Shown in pieces: positions 23,794 through 29,812 of a stretch of 29,812 nt of DNA (the stretch's first letter is position 1; each line of letters opens with the position of its first letter). The notes beneath the pieces were generated by a model. It was not told the origin of the DNA and ran no database searches. It saw only the letters and a list, made by a program, of their open reading frames with translations. Source of the stretch: Maricaulis sp963976135 (GTDB taxonomy: Bacteria > Pseudomonadota > Alphaproteobacteria > Caulobacterales > Maricaulaceae). The DNA is taken from assembly GCF_963976135.1 (NCBI RefSeq), contig NZ_CAXBKN010000030.1:1-29812 (forward strand). The letters run 5' to 3'. The position numbers and the translations under genes are program-made.

Positions 23794-24207
23794 ATGTCTG
23801 ATGACCAAAATCAACGCCCGGTCCAAGCCGGAGGCGAGGATGGCGACAGTGAGGATGGCGCGCGCGAACTGGCCCGCCTGGAATCACTCGCCGACTGGCT
23901 CGACACGCGCTTTCGTATTCCCGGCACCTCGATCCGTTTCGGGATTGACGGCCTGGTCGGCCTCGTCCCCGGTCTCGGCGATCTGGCGATGCTGGCGCCG
24001 GCCTTCTATCTGATCGCGCGCGCTGCCAGCCTGGGCGCGCCGCTACATGTACTCGCGCGCATGCTGATCAATACCTCGCTCGACCTGGTGATCGGCGCCA
24101 TCCCGCTCGTCGGCGATATTTTCGACGTCGTCTTCAAGGCCAATCGTCGTAATACGGCGCTGCTGGCGCGGTTTCTGGAGCGGAAGAAGGCCAGGCGCAT
24201 CCGGTAG
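23794..24207 (+). CDS. DUF4112 membrane protein
   Basis: The 137-residue protein has an acidic, probably disordered N-terminus (about 25 residues), then RLESLADWLDTRFRIPGTSI and FGIDGLVGLVPGLGDLAMLA, which is the DUF4112 signature. A second hydrophobic segment, LVIGAIPLVGDIFDVVF, repeats the GxxPxxGD pattern. The C-terminus is basic (ERKKARRIR). Function is unknown. The ATG at 23794 directly follows an in-frame TTG at 23791; neither has a strong site. It is 17 bp downstream of the YqaE-type gene, with which it may share an mRNA. Confidence 0.88.
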   Translation: MSDDQNQRPVQAGGEDGDSEDGARELARLESLADWLDTRFRIPGTSIRFGIDGLVGLVPGLGDLAMLAPAFYLIARAASLGAPLHVLARMLINTSLDLVIGAIPLVGDIFDVVFKANRRNTALLARFLERKKARRIR

Positions 24208-24302
24208 CCGAGCCATCGGGCGAGCGCGACTGGGCGCCAGCGCCGCACTGGCAGGTCCAGCGCTCCGATTGTCTGGCCTCAGACTGTCCGCTAAAAGGCC
24301 AA

Positions 24303-25025
24303 ATGACAAACAACTCTCCGATCGCTCTGAAAGCCTACGAAACGCTCGCCAAATCCTATGCGGCCAAGGCCGAGACCAAGGCTGAAAACGGCTATAATGA
24401 ACATCCGGCCATTCGCTCCATCATAGGTTCGGCACAGGGCCTGCGTGTCCTTGATGCCGGATGTGGCCCCGGATTCCTGTCCCGCGACCTGCTTGAGGGC
24501 GGCGCGGCATCCGTCTCGGCTTTCGATCTCAGCCCCGCCATGCTTCGCATCGCTTCGGAACGGCTGGGGGATCGGGCCAAACTCTTCGTAGCCGATATGG
24601 GCGAGCCGCTCCCCATGCTCGGTGATGACAGCTTCGACCTGGTGGTCGCGTCACTGGCCCTCGATTATGTGCGGGACTGGAGCATTCCACTCGCCGAATT
24701 CAGGCGCGTCCTGACCAGCCAGGGCCGCCTGGTCATCTCCGTGCAACATCCGATGGGGTCCTACGAATGGTTCAAGCCAGAGACGGCCTTCGGCGTGCAC
24801 TATTGCGAGGCGACTTGGCGCGGTTTCACTAACGAGCCCGTGGTCGTGCCCGACTATTACCGGTCCTTCGAAGAGATCATCAATCCGATCCTCACTGCCG
24901 GTTTTTCACTGCAAGGGCTGCACGAAACCCGTCCCGTCGCGGCCCTCAAGGACATCAACCCCCGGAAATATGCCCAGGGCATGACGCAGCCGACCTTCAT
25001 GGTGATTGATGCGAGGCTGGCTTGA
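24303..25025 (+). CDS. Class I SAM-dependent methyltransferase
   Basis: The 240-residue soluble protein is a methyltransferase-11/25 type enzyme. Motif I is LRVLDAGCGPGFLSRDLLEG, motif II VSAFDLSPAMLRIA, motif III ADMGEPLPMLGDDSFDLVVA, and LTSQGRLVISVQHP follows. It resembles small-molecule methyltransferases rather than RNA or protein ones, but the substrate cannot be read. The C-terminal part (EATWRGFTNEPVVVPDYYRS, then FEEIINPILTAGF) fits ubiE/YjhP-like relatives. It starts 95 bp after the DUF4112 gene and may be transcribed with it or alone. No ribosome-binding site stronger than AAAAGG (24294-24299) is seen, which is acceptable at this spacing. Confidence 0.9.
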   Translation: MTNNSPIALKAYETLAKSYAAKAETKAENGYNEHPAIRSIIGSAQGLRVLDAGCGPGFLSRDLLEGGAASVSAFDLSPAMLRIASERLGDRAKLFVADMGEPLPMLGDDSFDLVVASLALDYVRDWSIPLAEFRRVLTSQGRLVISVQHPMGSYEWFKPETAFGVHYCEATWRGFTNEPVVVPDYYRSFEEIINPILTAGFSLQGLHETRPVAALKDINPRKYAQGMTQPTFMVIDARLA

Positions 25026-25117
25026 GCGCGTGCACGCTCGTCAGGCTTGCCGGTGAGCAATAGGGAGCCATCCCTGCGGGCGCACCGGCTTATCCCCCAC
25101 CTTCTCCAATTATTCCA

Positions 25118-25200
25118 CGTCATCCCGGCGAAGGCCGGGACCTCGACATGACAAGCGCTTGGCCCGGGCGATCGAGGTCCCGACTTTCGCCGGGATGACG
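25118..25200. repeat. Dispersed palindromic intergenic element (REP-like)
   Basis: The arms 25118-25146 and 25172-25200 are inverted copies that match at 27 of 29 positions, around a 25-base centre. Each arm begins with CGTCATCCCGGCGAA. Elements of this kind occur in many copies between genes in alphaproteobacteria (recollection, not checked). Only one copy is in the window, so the repeat status rests on that recollection and on the palindromy. Confidence 0.65.
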
Positions 25201-25427
25201 ATAAATCGTCAAACTTATCCCCACCCCTTCAACCTGCGAGTATGCTCACAGCGTTCCGGTCGCACGGGAGGCACGAGCTCAGTCATTCGCGGCGGTCGGG
25301 AGCGTGGAGCTCGTCCGGGCAGAGGGGTGACATCCCGAGCTCTGGTGAGGCCATGACCGGGGAAGGGCAGCATGAATGCTCGACTGTTCGTCCACGGTCA
25401 TTTCGAGGCAGGGCCCGCGAGGGACCT

Positions 25428-25562
25428 GAGTAAATCTCCACGTGCGGGACGTCTCGGATGCCCCCAAAACTTACTCAAGAACCGGCATTCGCCGGCGTCC
25501 CGCACACCTCCCAAACCGGGAAGGCCCACTCAAACCTCCAGCGGCAAGCCGCGTGGAGATTT
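25428..25562. repeat. Nested inverted repeats beside the tRNA
   Basis: Four perfect inverted repeats are interleaved: AAATCTCCACG (25432-25442) with CGTGGAGATTT (25552-25562); GTGCGGGACG (25442-25451) with CGTCCCGCAC (25496-25505); TGAGTAA (25428-25434) with TTACTCA (25471-25477); and CCGGC-ATTC-GCCGG (25482-25495). GTGCGGGA recurs at 25565-25572. They could form a large folded structure just 3' of the tRNA, or be a second dispersed repeat family. Confidence 0.45.
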
Positions 25563-25583
25563 TCGTGCGGGAAAAAGGGAAAA

Positions 25584-25660
25584 TGGTAGGCCCGGAGGGA
25601 CTCGAACCCCCAACCAAGCGGTTATGAGCCGCCGGCTCTAACCAGTTGAGCTACAGGCCC
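25584..25660 (-). tRNA. tRNA-Ile2 (anticodon CAU), CCA encoded
   Basis: The minus strand reads as a complete cloverleaf of 77 bases including an encoded CCA (25584-25586). The anticodon CAU is at 25624-25626 in the loop CTCATAA. The D arm (GCTC-AACTGGTTA-GAGC) and T loop (TTCGAGT) are standard. CAU serves elongator Met, initiator Met and Ile2. The acceptor pairs C4-G69 and C5-G68 and discriminator A73 are the features by which TilS recognises tRNA-Ile2, and the variable region (CGCTTGGTTG) resembles E. coli ileX. The C1-A72 mismatch of an initiator is absent; the first pair is G1-U72. I read it as Ile2, needing lysidine at C34. Confidence 0.75.
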
Positions 25661-25681
25661 GCTCGACAAGCGAGACCGTCA

Positions 25682-25710
25682 TCGATACTGCGTCTTGCCG
25701 CGCAGGCCAA
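25682..25710 (-). promoter_or_regulatory. Candidate sigma-70 type promoter of the tRNA
   Basis: On the minus strand TTGGCC (25705-25710) and TATCGA (25682-25687) are 17 bases apart, with the second 21 bases from the first tRNA base. Each matches the consensus only partly (four of six and about three of six). It overlaps the last codons before the end of the DUF2334 gene's downstream gap. Confidence 0.35.
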
Positions 25711-25729
25711 GACGTTGCGGCAGATGATC

Positions 25730-27487
25730 TCAGTGTGCAGCAGCGCGGCGCCGTTTCGGGCCGATGCTGAAGACCACAAGATGCGCCAGAAGGACGAGGG
25801 CCAGGATGATCAGTTCGATCTGGTCACGCAGCCAGAAACGCAGGCTATCGACCTCACTCCAATAGTCCCGCGATGCCCGCGTCGTCGCCGAAGTGCCGTC
25901 CCGCGGCAGACGGGCCGGGATCACGGCGGCCGCCAGTTGCGGCGAGACAAATTCATAGCCCATCGCCTGCAAGGATGTGGTCAGTTCGGTCAGGCGTGCC
26001 GGGTCGAGATACCAGTGGAAGAAGAAGCTGGCATAATTGTCGCGCAGAACGAGATTACGCCGGGCTGTCTCCAGCATCGCCTCCATGGAACGCCCGTGGA
26101 TACTCCCCTCCGGGGCCCAGTTCCCCAAGGTTTCCGGCAGGATCACATCGCCGCGGATATCGCGGACCGGATAGGGGAAGAATTGCTCGCTGTAGAGCGC
26201 ATCCGCACCGTCCGAATCGCCGGAGGCTTCGCCGCCAAAATACAGCACCCGTTCCAGCCGGGCCGGAAAGCGTTCCCCCATCGCGCTATAGGCCGATTGT
26301 GAGGCTGCGTAATGCGGCGATGTGAACAGCCAGGGCTGCGGCAGGCCAGCCATGTCCCAATTGGCAAAGGCCAGATCGAGACGGTCATCCCAGTGCGCTT
26401 CGCTGTCATTCTCGAGCGGTCCGAGCAGATCGAAGCGGCCGGACGAGTCGAGCCCGGCGCGGAAGAATTCATAATCGCTTCCGCTGACGCCAAAACCCGG
26501 ATTGGGGATGTTCGCATGCTGGTGGGTCTGGCCGTGCATGATCAGTGTGCCTCCGGCCCGCGCCATATCGCGCAGGGCGCTGGCCAGATAGGGGCGTTCA
26601 TTGAGGCTGAAACGGCGCTCGCGGCCATTGGAAAAATGGCCATTCGGATCAACGAATGTGTCGTACACGGTCGCGGCAAAGGGCACATTGAGCACCTCGA
26701 TCGCCGCCAGCAGCGTGCGGATCTGCGCCGGGTCGGCGTCCGGTCCGATATCCTCGATCCGCATCAGGGCCTGGCGCACATCCGGCGCATCCGGCGCCAG
26801 GGTGCGCGACAGGATATCGGCGAAGACCAGGTAGCGATCATCTTCACTCGCATAGGGCATCGGGCTTTCACTGACCCAGGTCAGCGCTCCGGAACGCAGG
26901 GCCCAAGGCATGAGCTCGCCATCCTCGGCTTGCATTTGCGCCAGAATTTCAACGCGTTCCGGATCAGTGACGTGAATTTCGGCAACCAGGTCCATGCTGC
27001 CGGGATTACGGGTGAAGTGTTCTCCGCGATAGACGACATCCGGAAACGCCTTGGTCGTCGCGGCCTCGGCCAGCCAGCCGATCTGCGCCGCCAGTCCAGG
27101 CGCTGCTGCCTGCAGGCTCGCAGGATCGGGCTGAATCCACACCGTGGTGCCCTCGCCATTGATCGCATCGTCCAGCAAGGCGGGCGGCAGGCTCTGACCA
27201 TAGGTCGAATTCACCACGATCAGGGCATCATGCCCGCTGCGATCATTGGGTTGATATTCGGAGATCGCGGCCAGCGCTGCCTCGGCATGACGCCCGGCCA
27301 GATTGGCAATATTGACCGCGTGCAATTCGCCCAGCGCGTGATCCTCGCCCTCGTCGGGATAGAGAACCAGAACGCTGGAGCGCTGCGGCATGGAGGCCGC
27401 TTCCGTGTCCGCACTGATCTCGCCATGCAGCGGATAAACCAGTGCGCCCCAGAGCGCGGTCAGCAATATTGTCAGGCGGACTATCAT
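25730..27487 (-). CDS. Membrane-anchored DUF2334 deacetylase-like protein
   Basis: The 585-residue protein has an N-terminal signal sequence (LTILLTALWGALVYPLHG), a long extracytoplasmic part and one C-terminal helix (LIILALVLLAHLVVFSI) followed by KRRR, giving an anchor with the domain outside. Residues about 240-520 match DUF2334, a relative of polysaccharide deacetylases: LMRIEDIGPDADP (metal-binding acidic motif), VPFAATVYDTFVDP, GGTLIMHGQTHQH (histidine motif) and FFFHWYLDP. The metal-ligand pattern DxxG...HxxTH is kept, so activity is plausible. Residues 30-230 contain a non-catalytic region that I do not recognise. Substrate and pathway are unknown, and no exopolysaccharide genes are adjacent. 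It lies upstream of the tRNA on the same strand, and divergent from the SIMPL gene. Confidence 0.85.
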   Translation of the reverse strand: MIVRLTILLTALWGALVYPLHGEISADTEAASMPQRSSVLVLYPDEGEDHALGELHAVNIANLAGRHAEAALAAISEYQPNDRSGHDALIVVNSTYGQSLPPALLDDAINGEGTTVWIQPDPASLQAAAPGLAAQIGWLAEAATTKAFPDVVYRGEHFTRNPGSMDLVAEIHVTDPERVEILAQMQAEDGELMPWALRSGALTWVSESPMPYASEDDRYLVFADILSRTLAPDAPDVRQALMRIEDIGPDADPAQIRTLLAAIEVLNVPFAATVYDTFVDPNGHFSNGRERRFSLNERPYLASALRDMARAGGTLIMHGQTHQHANIPNPGFGVSGSDYEFFRAGLDSSGRFDLLGPLENDSEAHWDDRLDLAFANWDMAGLPQPWLFTSPHYAASQSAYSAMGERFPARLERVLYFGGEASGDSDGADALYSEQFFPYPVRDIRGDVILPETLGNWAPEGSIHGRSMEAMLETARRNLVLRDNYASFFFHWYLDPARLTELTTSLQAMGYEFVSPQLAAAVIPARLPRDGTSATTRASRDYWSEVDSLRFWLRDQIELIILALVLLAHLVVFSIGPKRRRAAAH

Positions 27488-27723
27488 TGGAAGGCGTGCT
27501 CCCCAGCATCACAAGCTCCCTATCTTGCGGCCGGGTGCGTTCAAAGCTGGGTGCAAATGCGCCAAGATTGCGGCGGTCAGGGGTCATTCCGGGGCGTTGT
27601 CGTTCAGCTTGCAGACAGGTTGGCTGTGCCTGACTCGCCGCGACAATCCTACCGGCGTGATCGATATCAGCCTATGATCATCACCTCGGACCAAACCGAC
27701 CCACAACCCAGGAGCCATGATTC

Positions 27724-28416
27724 ATGATTCGCGCCCTTCTTGCCTCCACCGCCTTGGTGCTCGCCGCCAGCCCGGCTCTGGCCGAAGACCTCAACCCGAC
27801 GCTCTCATTGTCGGCCACCGCCGATGTCCAGGTCGCGCCGGATTACGCCACGGTCCAGTCCGGCGTTGTCACCCGCGCCGCCACCGCCCAACTGGCTGTG
27901 CAGGCCAATGGCCGCGCCATGACGGCCGTCTTCGAGGCCCTGCGCCGCGCCGAAGTGAGCAGCGACGATATCCAGACCTCGCAATTGAGCGTCACCCCGG
28001 TCTATGCCGACCGCACGGAACCCAATCGGAACCAGTATGAAATCATCGCCTATGAGACCCGCAATACCGTGACGGCCAAGGTGCGCGACACCACCCGCGT
28101 CGGCAATGTGATCGACGCCATGGTCTCTGCAGGTGCCAATAATATCCAGGACGTCAGCTTCGGAGCTGAGGACACATCGGTGGCGATGGACCAGGCCCGC
28201 CGCGATGCGATCGCCAGCCTGCTGGCACGCGCCCGCCTGTTCGCTGATGCGGCCGGGTTCGAATTGTGCGGGATCACCCGGATGAGCGAAGACTTCGCCC
28301 GTTCGCCGCAACCGATGATGATGGCGCGGATGGACTCGGCCTCGACGCCGGTTGCCGCCGGTCAGCTATCGATCAGCGCCACGGTCAATGCGGACTTCTG
28401 CATCGTGACTGACTGA
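27724..28416 (+). CDS. SIMPL-domain (DUF541) periplasmic protein
   Basis: The 230-residue protein has a signal peptide (cleavage after SPALA, residue 20) and a DUF541/SIMPL domain: TLSLSATADVQVAPDYATVQ, VFEALRRAEVSSDDIQTSQL, YEIIAYETRNTVTAKVRDTT and the ending QLSISATVNADFCI. The family includes E. coli YggE, which lowers oxidative stress, and BP26 of Brucella, which forms channel-like rings. The function is not fixed. The ATG at 27724 has AGGAG nine bases before it; the ATG at 27717 is out of frame and too close. A Cys in ELCG and one in DFCI could form a disulfide. Its stop TGA abuts the convergent stop of panD. Confidence 0.92.
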   Translation: MIRALLASTALVLAASPALAEDLNPTLSLSATADVQVAPDYATVQSGVVTRAATAQLAVQANGRAMTAVFEALRRAEVSSDDIQTSQLSVTPVYADRTEPNRNQYEIIAYETRNTVTAKVRDTTRVGNVIDAMVSAGANNIQDVSFGAEDTSVAMDQARRDAIASLLARARLFADAAGFELCGITRMSEDFARSPQPMMMARMDSASTPVAAGQLSISATVNADFCIVTD

Positions 28417-28782
28417 TCAGGCCGCTGCAGGCTTGGCCACGACCTGGTTGTGTTCGTCGAACAGAACCACAACCGGGTCGTGCTGGCGCGCTTCCGCCTC
28501 ATCCATATCAGCATAGGCGACGACGATGATGCGATCGCCGATCTGGGCCAGACGGGCCGCAGCGCCATTGATACCGAACATGCGGCTGCCGCGTGGTGCC
28601 TCGATGGCATAGGTGGTGAAACGCTCGCCATTGTTGATATTGAGCACATCGACCTGCTCATGCGGCAGGATCCCGGCGGCCTCAAGCAGGTCGCGATCGA
28701 TCGAGATCGAGCCTTCATAATGCAGGTCCGCCTGGGTCACGGTGGCCCGGTGCAGTTTGCATTTCATCATGGTGAGACGCAT
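28417..28782 (-). CDS. panD: Aspartate 1-decarboxylase PanD
   Basis: The 121-residue protein makes beta-alanine for pantothenate and CoA from L-aspartate. It is made as a pro-protein that cleaves itself at Gly24-Ser25 (YEGSIS) to form the pyruvoyl cofactor. Lys9, Arg54 and Tyr58 match E. coli positions exactly when the ATG at 28782 is used (MRLTMMKCKLHRATVT), with GGAG nine bases upstream. The open frame extends to 28845, but no family residues lie there. ERFTTYAI and GSRMFGINGAAA are also conserved. No other pantothenate genes are near. The gene ends head-on against the SIMPL gene. Confidence 0.96.
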   Translation of the reverse strand: MRLTMMKCKLHRATVTQADLHYEGSISIDRDLLEAAGILPHEQVDVLNINNGERFTTYAIEAPRGSRMFGINGAAARLAQIGDRIIVVAYADMDEAEARQHDPVVVLFDEHNQVVAKPAAA

Positions 28783-28972
28783 CGCGCTCAACTCCGTGCG
28801 GATTATTGCTGCACTGCACATACGTGTCCCCGCCTCCGATTTCAACGGCCAGACGCGCCGAAATCCTCAGTGCCCGGCGGCGCGAGATGAATGGCGACCA
28901 ACTCACGGTTTCAATCAAGGTTCATGCGAGGGGTTGGAAAATAGTGTATCTTGGAGACCTCGGGAGGGTGGA

Positions 28973-29650
28973 ATGATCGGAACGCGCAAGCTTTTGACCC
29001 CATTGGCGCTGGCACTGCTCGCCAGCAGTGGCACACAAGCCCAGACCTCGGCGCCGCCCAACCCGGCGATGGTGCAACAAAGCCAGCCGGCAACCCGGCC
29101 GGCTAGCCCGCAGGCACCGCGCACAATTGCGGTCAATTGGGACCAGGCCCGGGCTGACGCCCGCCGCCAGGGCGTCGCCAATAATCAAGCGGCCGCTGCC
29201 GTCCGCGTCGCGCCGGAAATGCCCCGCCCCAGCAATAGCGAAGCCAGCGAGGTCGCCAATACGCGGCTGCCCGTGCTGGTCCCCAATATGGCGATATTGA
29301 GCGACACGCCGCCACCAAGCGTCCTGCTCTTCCCACGCACCGATTTCTACACCCTGTCGATCACCGGTGATGGCCTCGTGATCGAAGTCTTCGGCACCCG
29401 CCTCGCCCATGCCGTGGCGCCCGACGCGGTCACCGCGCGGCAATTACGGGCGACCGGGCCGGACGAATTGCGTGTTTCGGCCACCGAATATGGTCAGGTG
29501 GCCGATTTCAATCGCTATGGCGCCGCCTATAGCGTGACGCTGGAGTGCGACAATCCGCAAAGTGATCCGCGGTGTGCCGATGATGTTCTGGTGCGCCGTC
29601 TGGCTCGCTCGCTGATCATTGCCGCCGGATCGCCCGGCGAGGGAGGCTGA
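28973..29650 (+). CDS. Secreted alanine/proline-rich protein of unknown function
   Basis: The 225-residue protein has a Sec signal peptide (cleavage near SGTQAQ, residue 24), an A/P/Q-rich linker (to about residue 95) and a compact C-terminal domain (about 96-215). The latter has VPNMAILSDTPPPSVLLFPR, DFYTLSITGDGLVIEVFGT and YSVTLECDNPQSDPRCADD with a likely disulfide. I do not recognise the family. The ATG at 28973 is preceded by GGGAGGG. The next gene starts two bases after its stop, so they form an operon. The window ends before that gene can be read. Confidence 0.75.
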   Translation: MIGTRKLLTPLALALLASSGTQAQTSAPPNPAMVQQSQPATRPASPQAPRTIAVNWDQARADARRQGVANNQAAAAVRVAPEMPRPSNSEASEVANTRLPVLVPNMAILSDTPPPSVLLFPRTDFYTLSITGDGLVIEVFGTRLAHAVAPDAVTARQLRATGPDELRVSATEYGQVADFNRYGAAYSVTLECDNPQSDPRCADDVLVRRLARSLIIAAGSPGEGG

Positions 29651-29652
29651 TC

Positions 29653-29812
29653 ATGTCGACCCGCGAGGCAGAGCGTGCCTTGGCCGCCGCAATTGCGGCT
29701 GCTGGTATCGCCGCCATGATATGGTGGCCGGCAGGGACTGGCATCCCGGCCGGGCCCGCGCCTGACGCGACAGTTCTGGAAGAGGCGCCCGACGAAGACA
29801 TCATCGAACCGG
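29653..29812 (+). CDS. Hypothetical protein with N-terminal hydrophobic segment, cut by window end
   Basis: The visible 53 residues start with MSTREAERALAAAIAAAGIA, a helix, then AMIWWPAG, and an acidic, proline-rich stretch (APDATVLEEAPDEDIIEP). This looks like a signal or anchor followed by an extended linker. The ATG at 29653 has GGGAGG six bases upstream and lies two bases after the previous stop. The remainder is outside the window, so no function can be given. Confidence 0.7.
   Translation, partial: MSTREAERALAAAIAAAGIAAMIWWPAGTGIPAGPAPDATVLEEAPDEDIIEP

Larger units (their letters stand above)
25026..25583. other. 558-bp intergenic region with palindromic repeats
   Basis: No supported protein gene lies here. 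The region contains an imperfect palindromic element (25118-25200) and, from about 25390 to the tRNA, a nest of shorter inverted repeats. Small open frames exist, but they cross the repeats or read through the tRNA and lack recognisable products. The T-rich bases just 3' of the tRNA on the minus strand (25571-25583) probably end its transcript. Confidence 0.5.

Noticed and set aside
25118..25562. CRISPR array
   Set aside because: The repeats are inverted, not regularly spaced direct repeats, and there are no cas genes.
25442..25641. Small frames reading across the tRNA (MVGPEGLEPPTKRL-like peptides)
   Set aside because: Typical translation artefact of a tRNA gene; the cloverleaf is complete on the minus strand.
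25026..25660. Integrated element at the tRNA
   Set aside because: No integrase, no duplicated tRNA 3' end and no foreign genes were seen.

Overview
The window is a stretch of GC-rich chromosome from a free-living bacterium, most likely an alphaproteobacterium. A family-level guess would be Hyphomonadaceae or Maricaulaceae, but that is an impression, not a proof. The evidence is the codon bias, a CCA-encoding tRNA with an alphaproteobacterial look, the fused ArsR-methyltransferase protein, the fused protease-RimK protein and the dispersed palindromic intergenic repeat. Nearly every gene is intact and typical of a core chromosome. I see no insertion sequence, integrase, prophage, CRISPR array or rRNA.

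Layout. 1-433 is a non-coding leader with repeated TGACAG hexamers and a perfect palindrome, upstream of a secreted fasciclin-domain protein (434-958). On the minus strand follow a retropepsin-like/RimK ATP-grasp fusion (to 2468) and two small polytopic membrane proteins (to 3967). These are divergent from a membrane-bound AraC-type regulator (4204-5382). Next come an ArsR-methyltransferase fusion (5451-6395) divergent from a DadA-like flavoenzyme (6492-7760), a strong terminator, then minus-strand ettA, trxC and a STAS-like small protein. A TetR regulator is translationally coupled to a YgjP-type metallopeptidase (10783-12149). Then come msrC (free methionine-R-sulfoxide reductase), an SDH-type membrane serine protease and an S1/P1 nuclease (to 15030).

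The plus strand then carries a two-gene metabolic unit: an FMN alpha-hydroxy-acid dehydrogenase and a ThDP decarboxylase-like enzyme (15250-17975). Its architecture recalls MdlB-MdlC of the mandelate pathway. A hybrid histidine kinase converges on it. An MFS transporter, an AT-rich island and a free-standing catalase-C-terminal-type DJ-1 domain follow (to 22185). Then come a PepSY membrane protein, a 52-residue YqaE/Pmp3 protein, a DUF4112 protein and a SAM methyltransferase (to 25025). The 558-bp gap 25026-25583 holds palindromic repeats next to a tRNA with anticodon CAU, read here as tRNA-Ile2. The last part has a membrane-anchored DUF2334 deacetylase-like protein, a SIMPL-domain protein abutting panD tail to tail, and a secreted alanine/proline-rich protein followed by a gene cut by the window end.

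Themes. Several genes fit protein and redox housekeeping (trxC, msrC, the SDH protease, the YgjP peptidase, the DJ-1-like domain) or envelope upkeep (fasciclin, PepSY, YqaE, DUF4112, DUF2334, SIMPL). I found no convincing undescribed multi-gene defence or mobile system. The best leads are the hydroxy-acid dehydrogenase/ThDP pair with one catalytic histidine changed, the orphan catalase-type domain behind an AT-rich island, two well-formed candidate operators near a TetR gene, and the nested repeats beside the tRNA.
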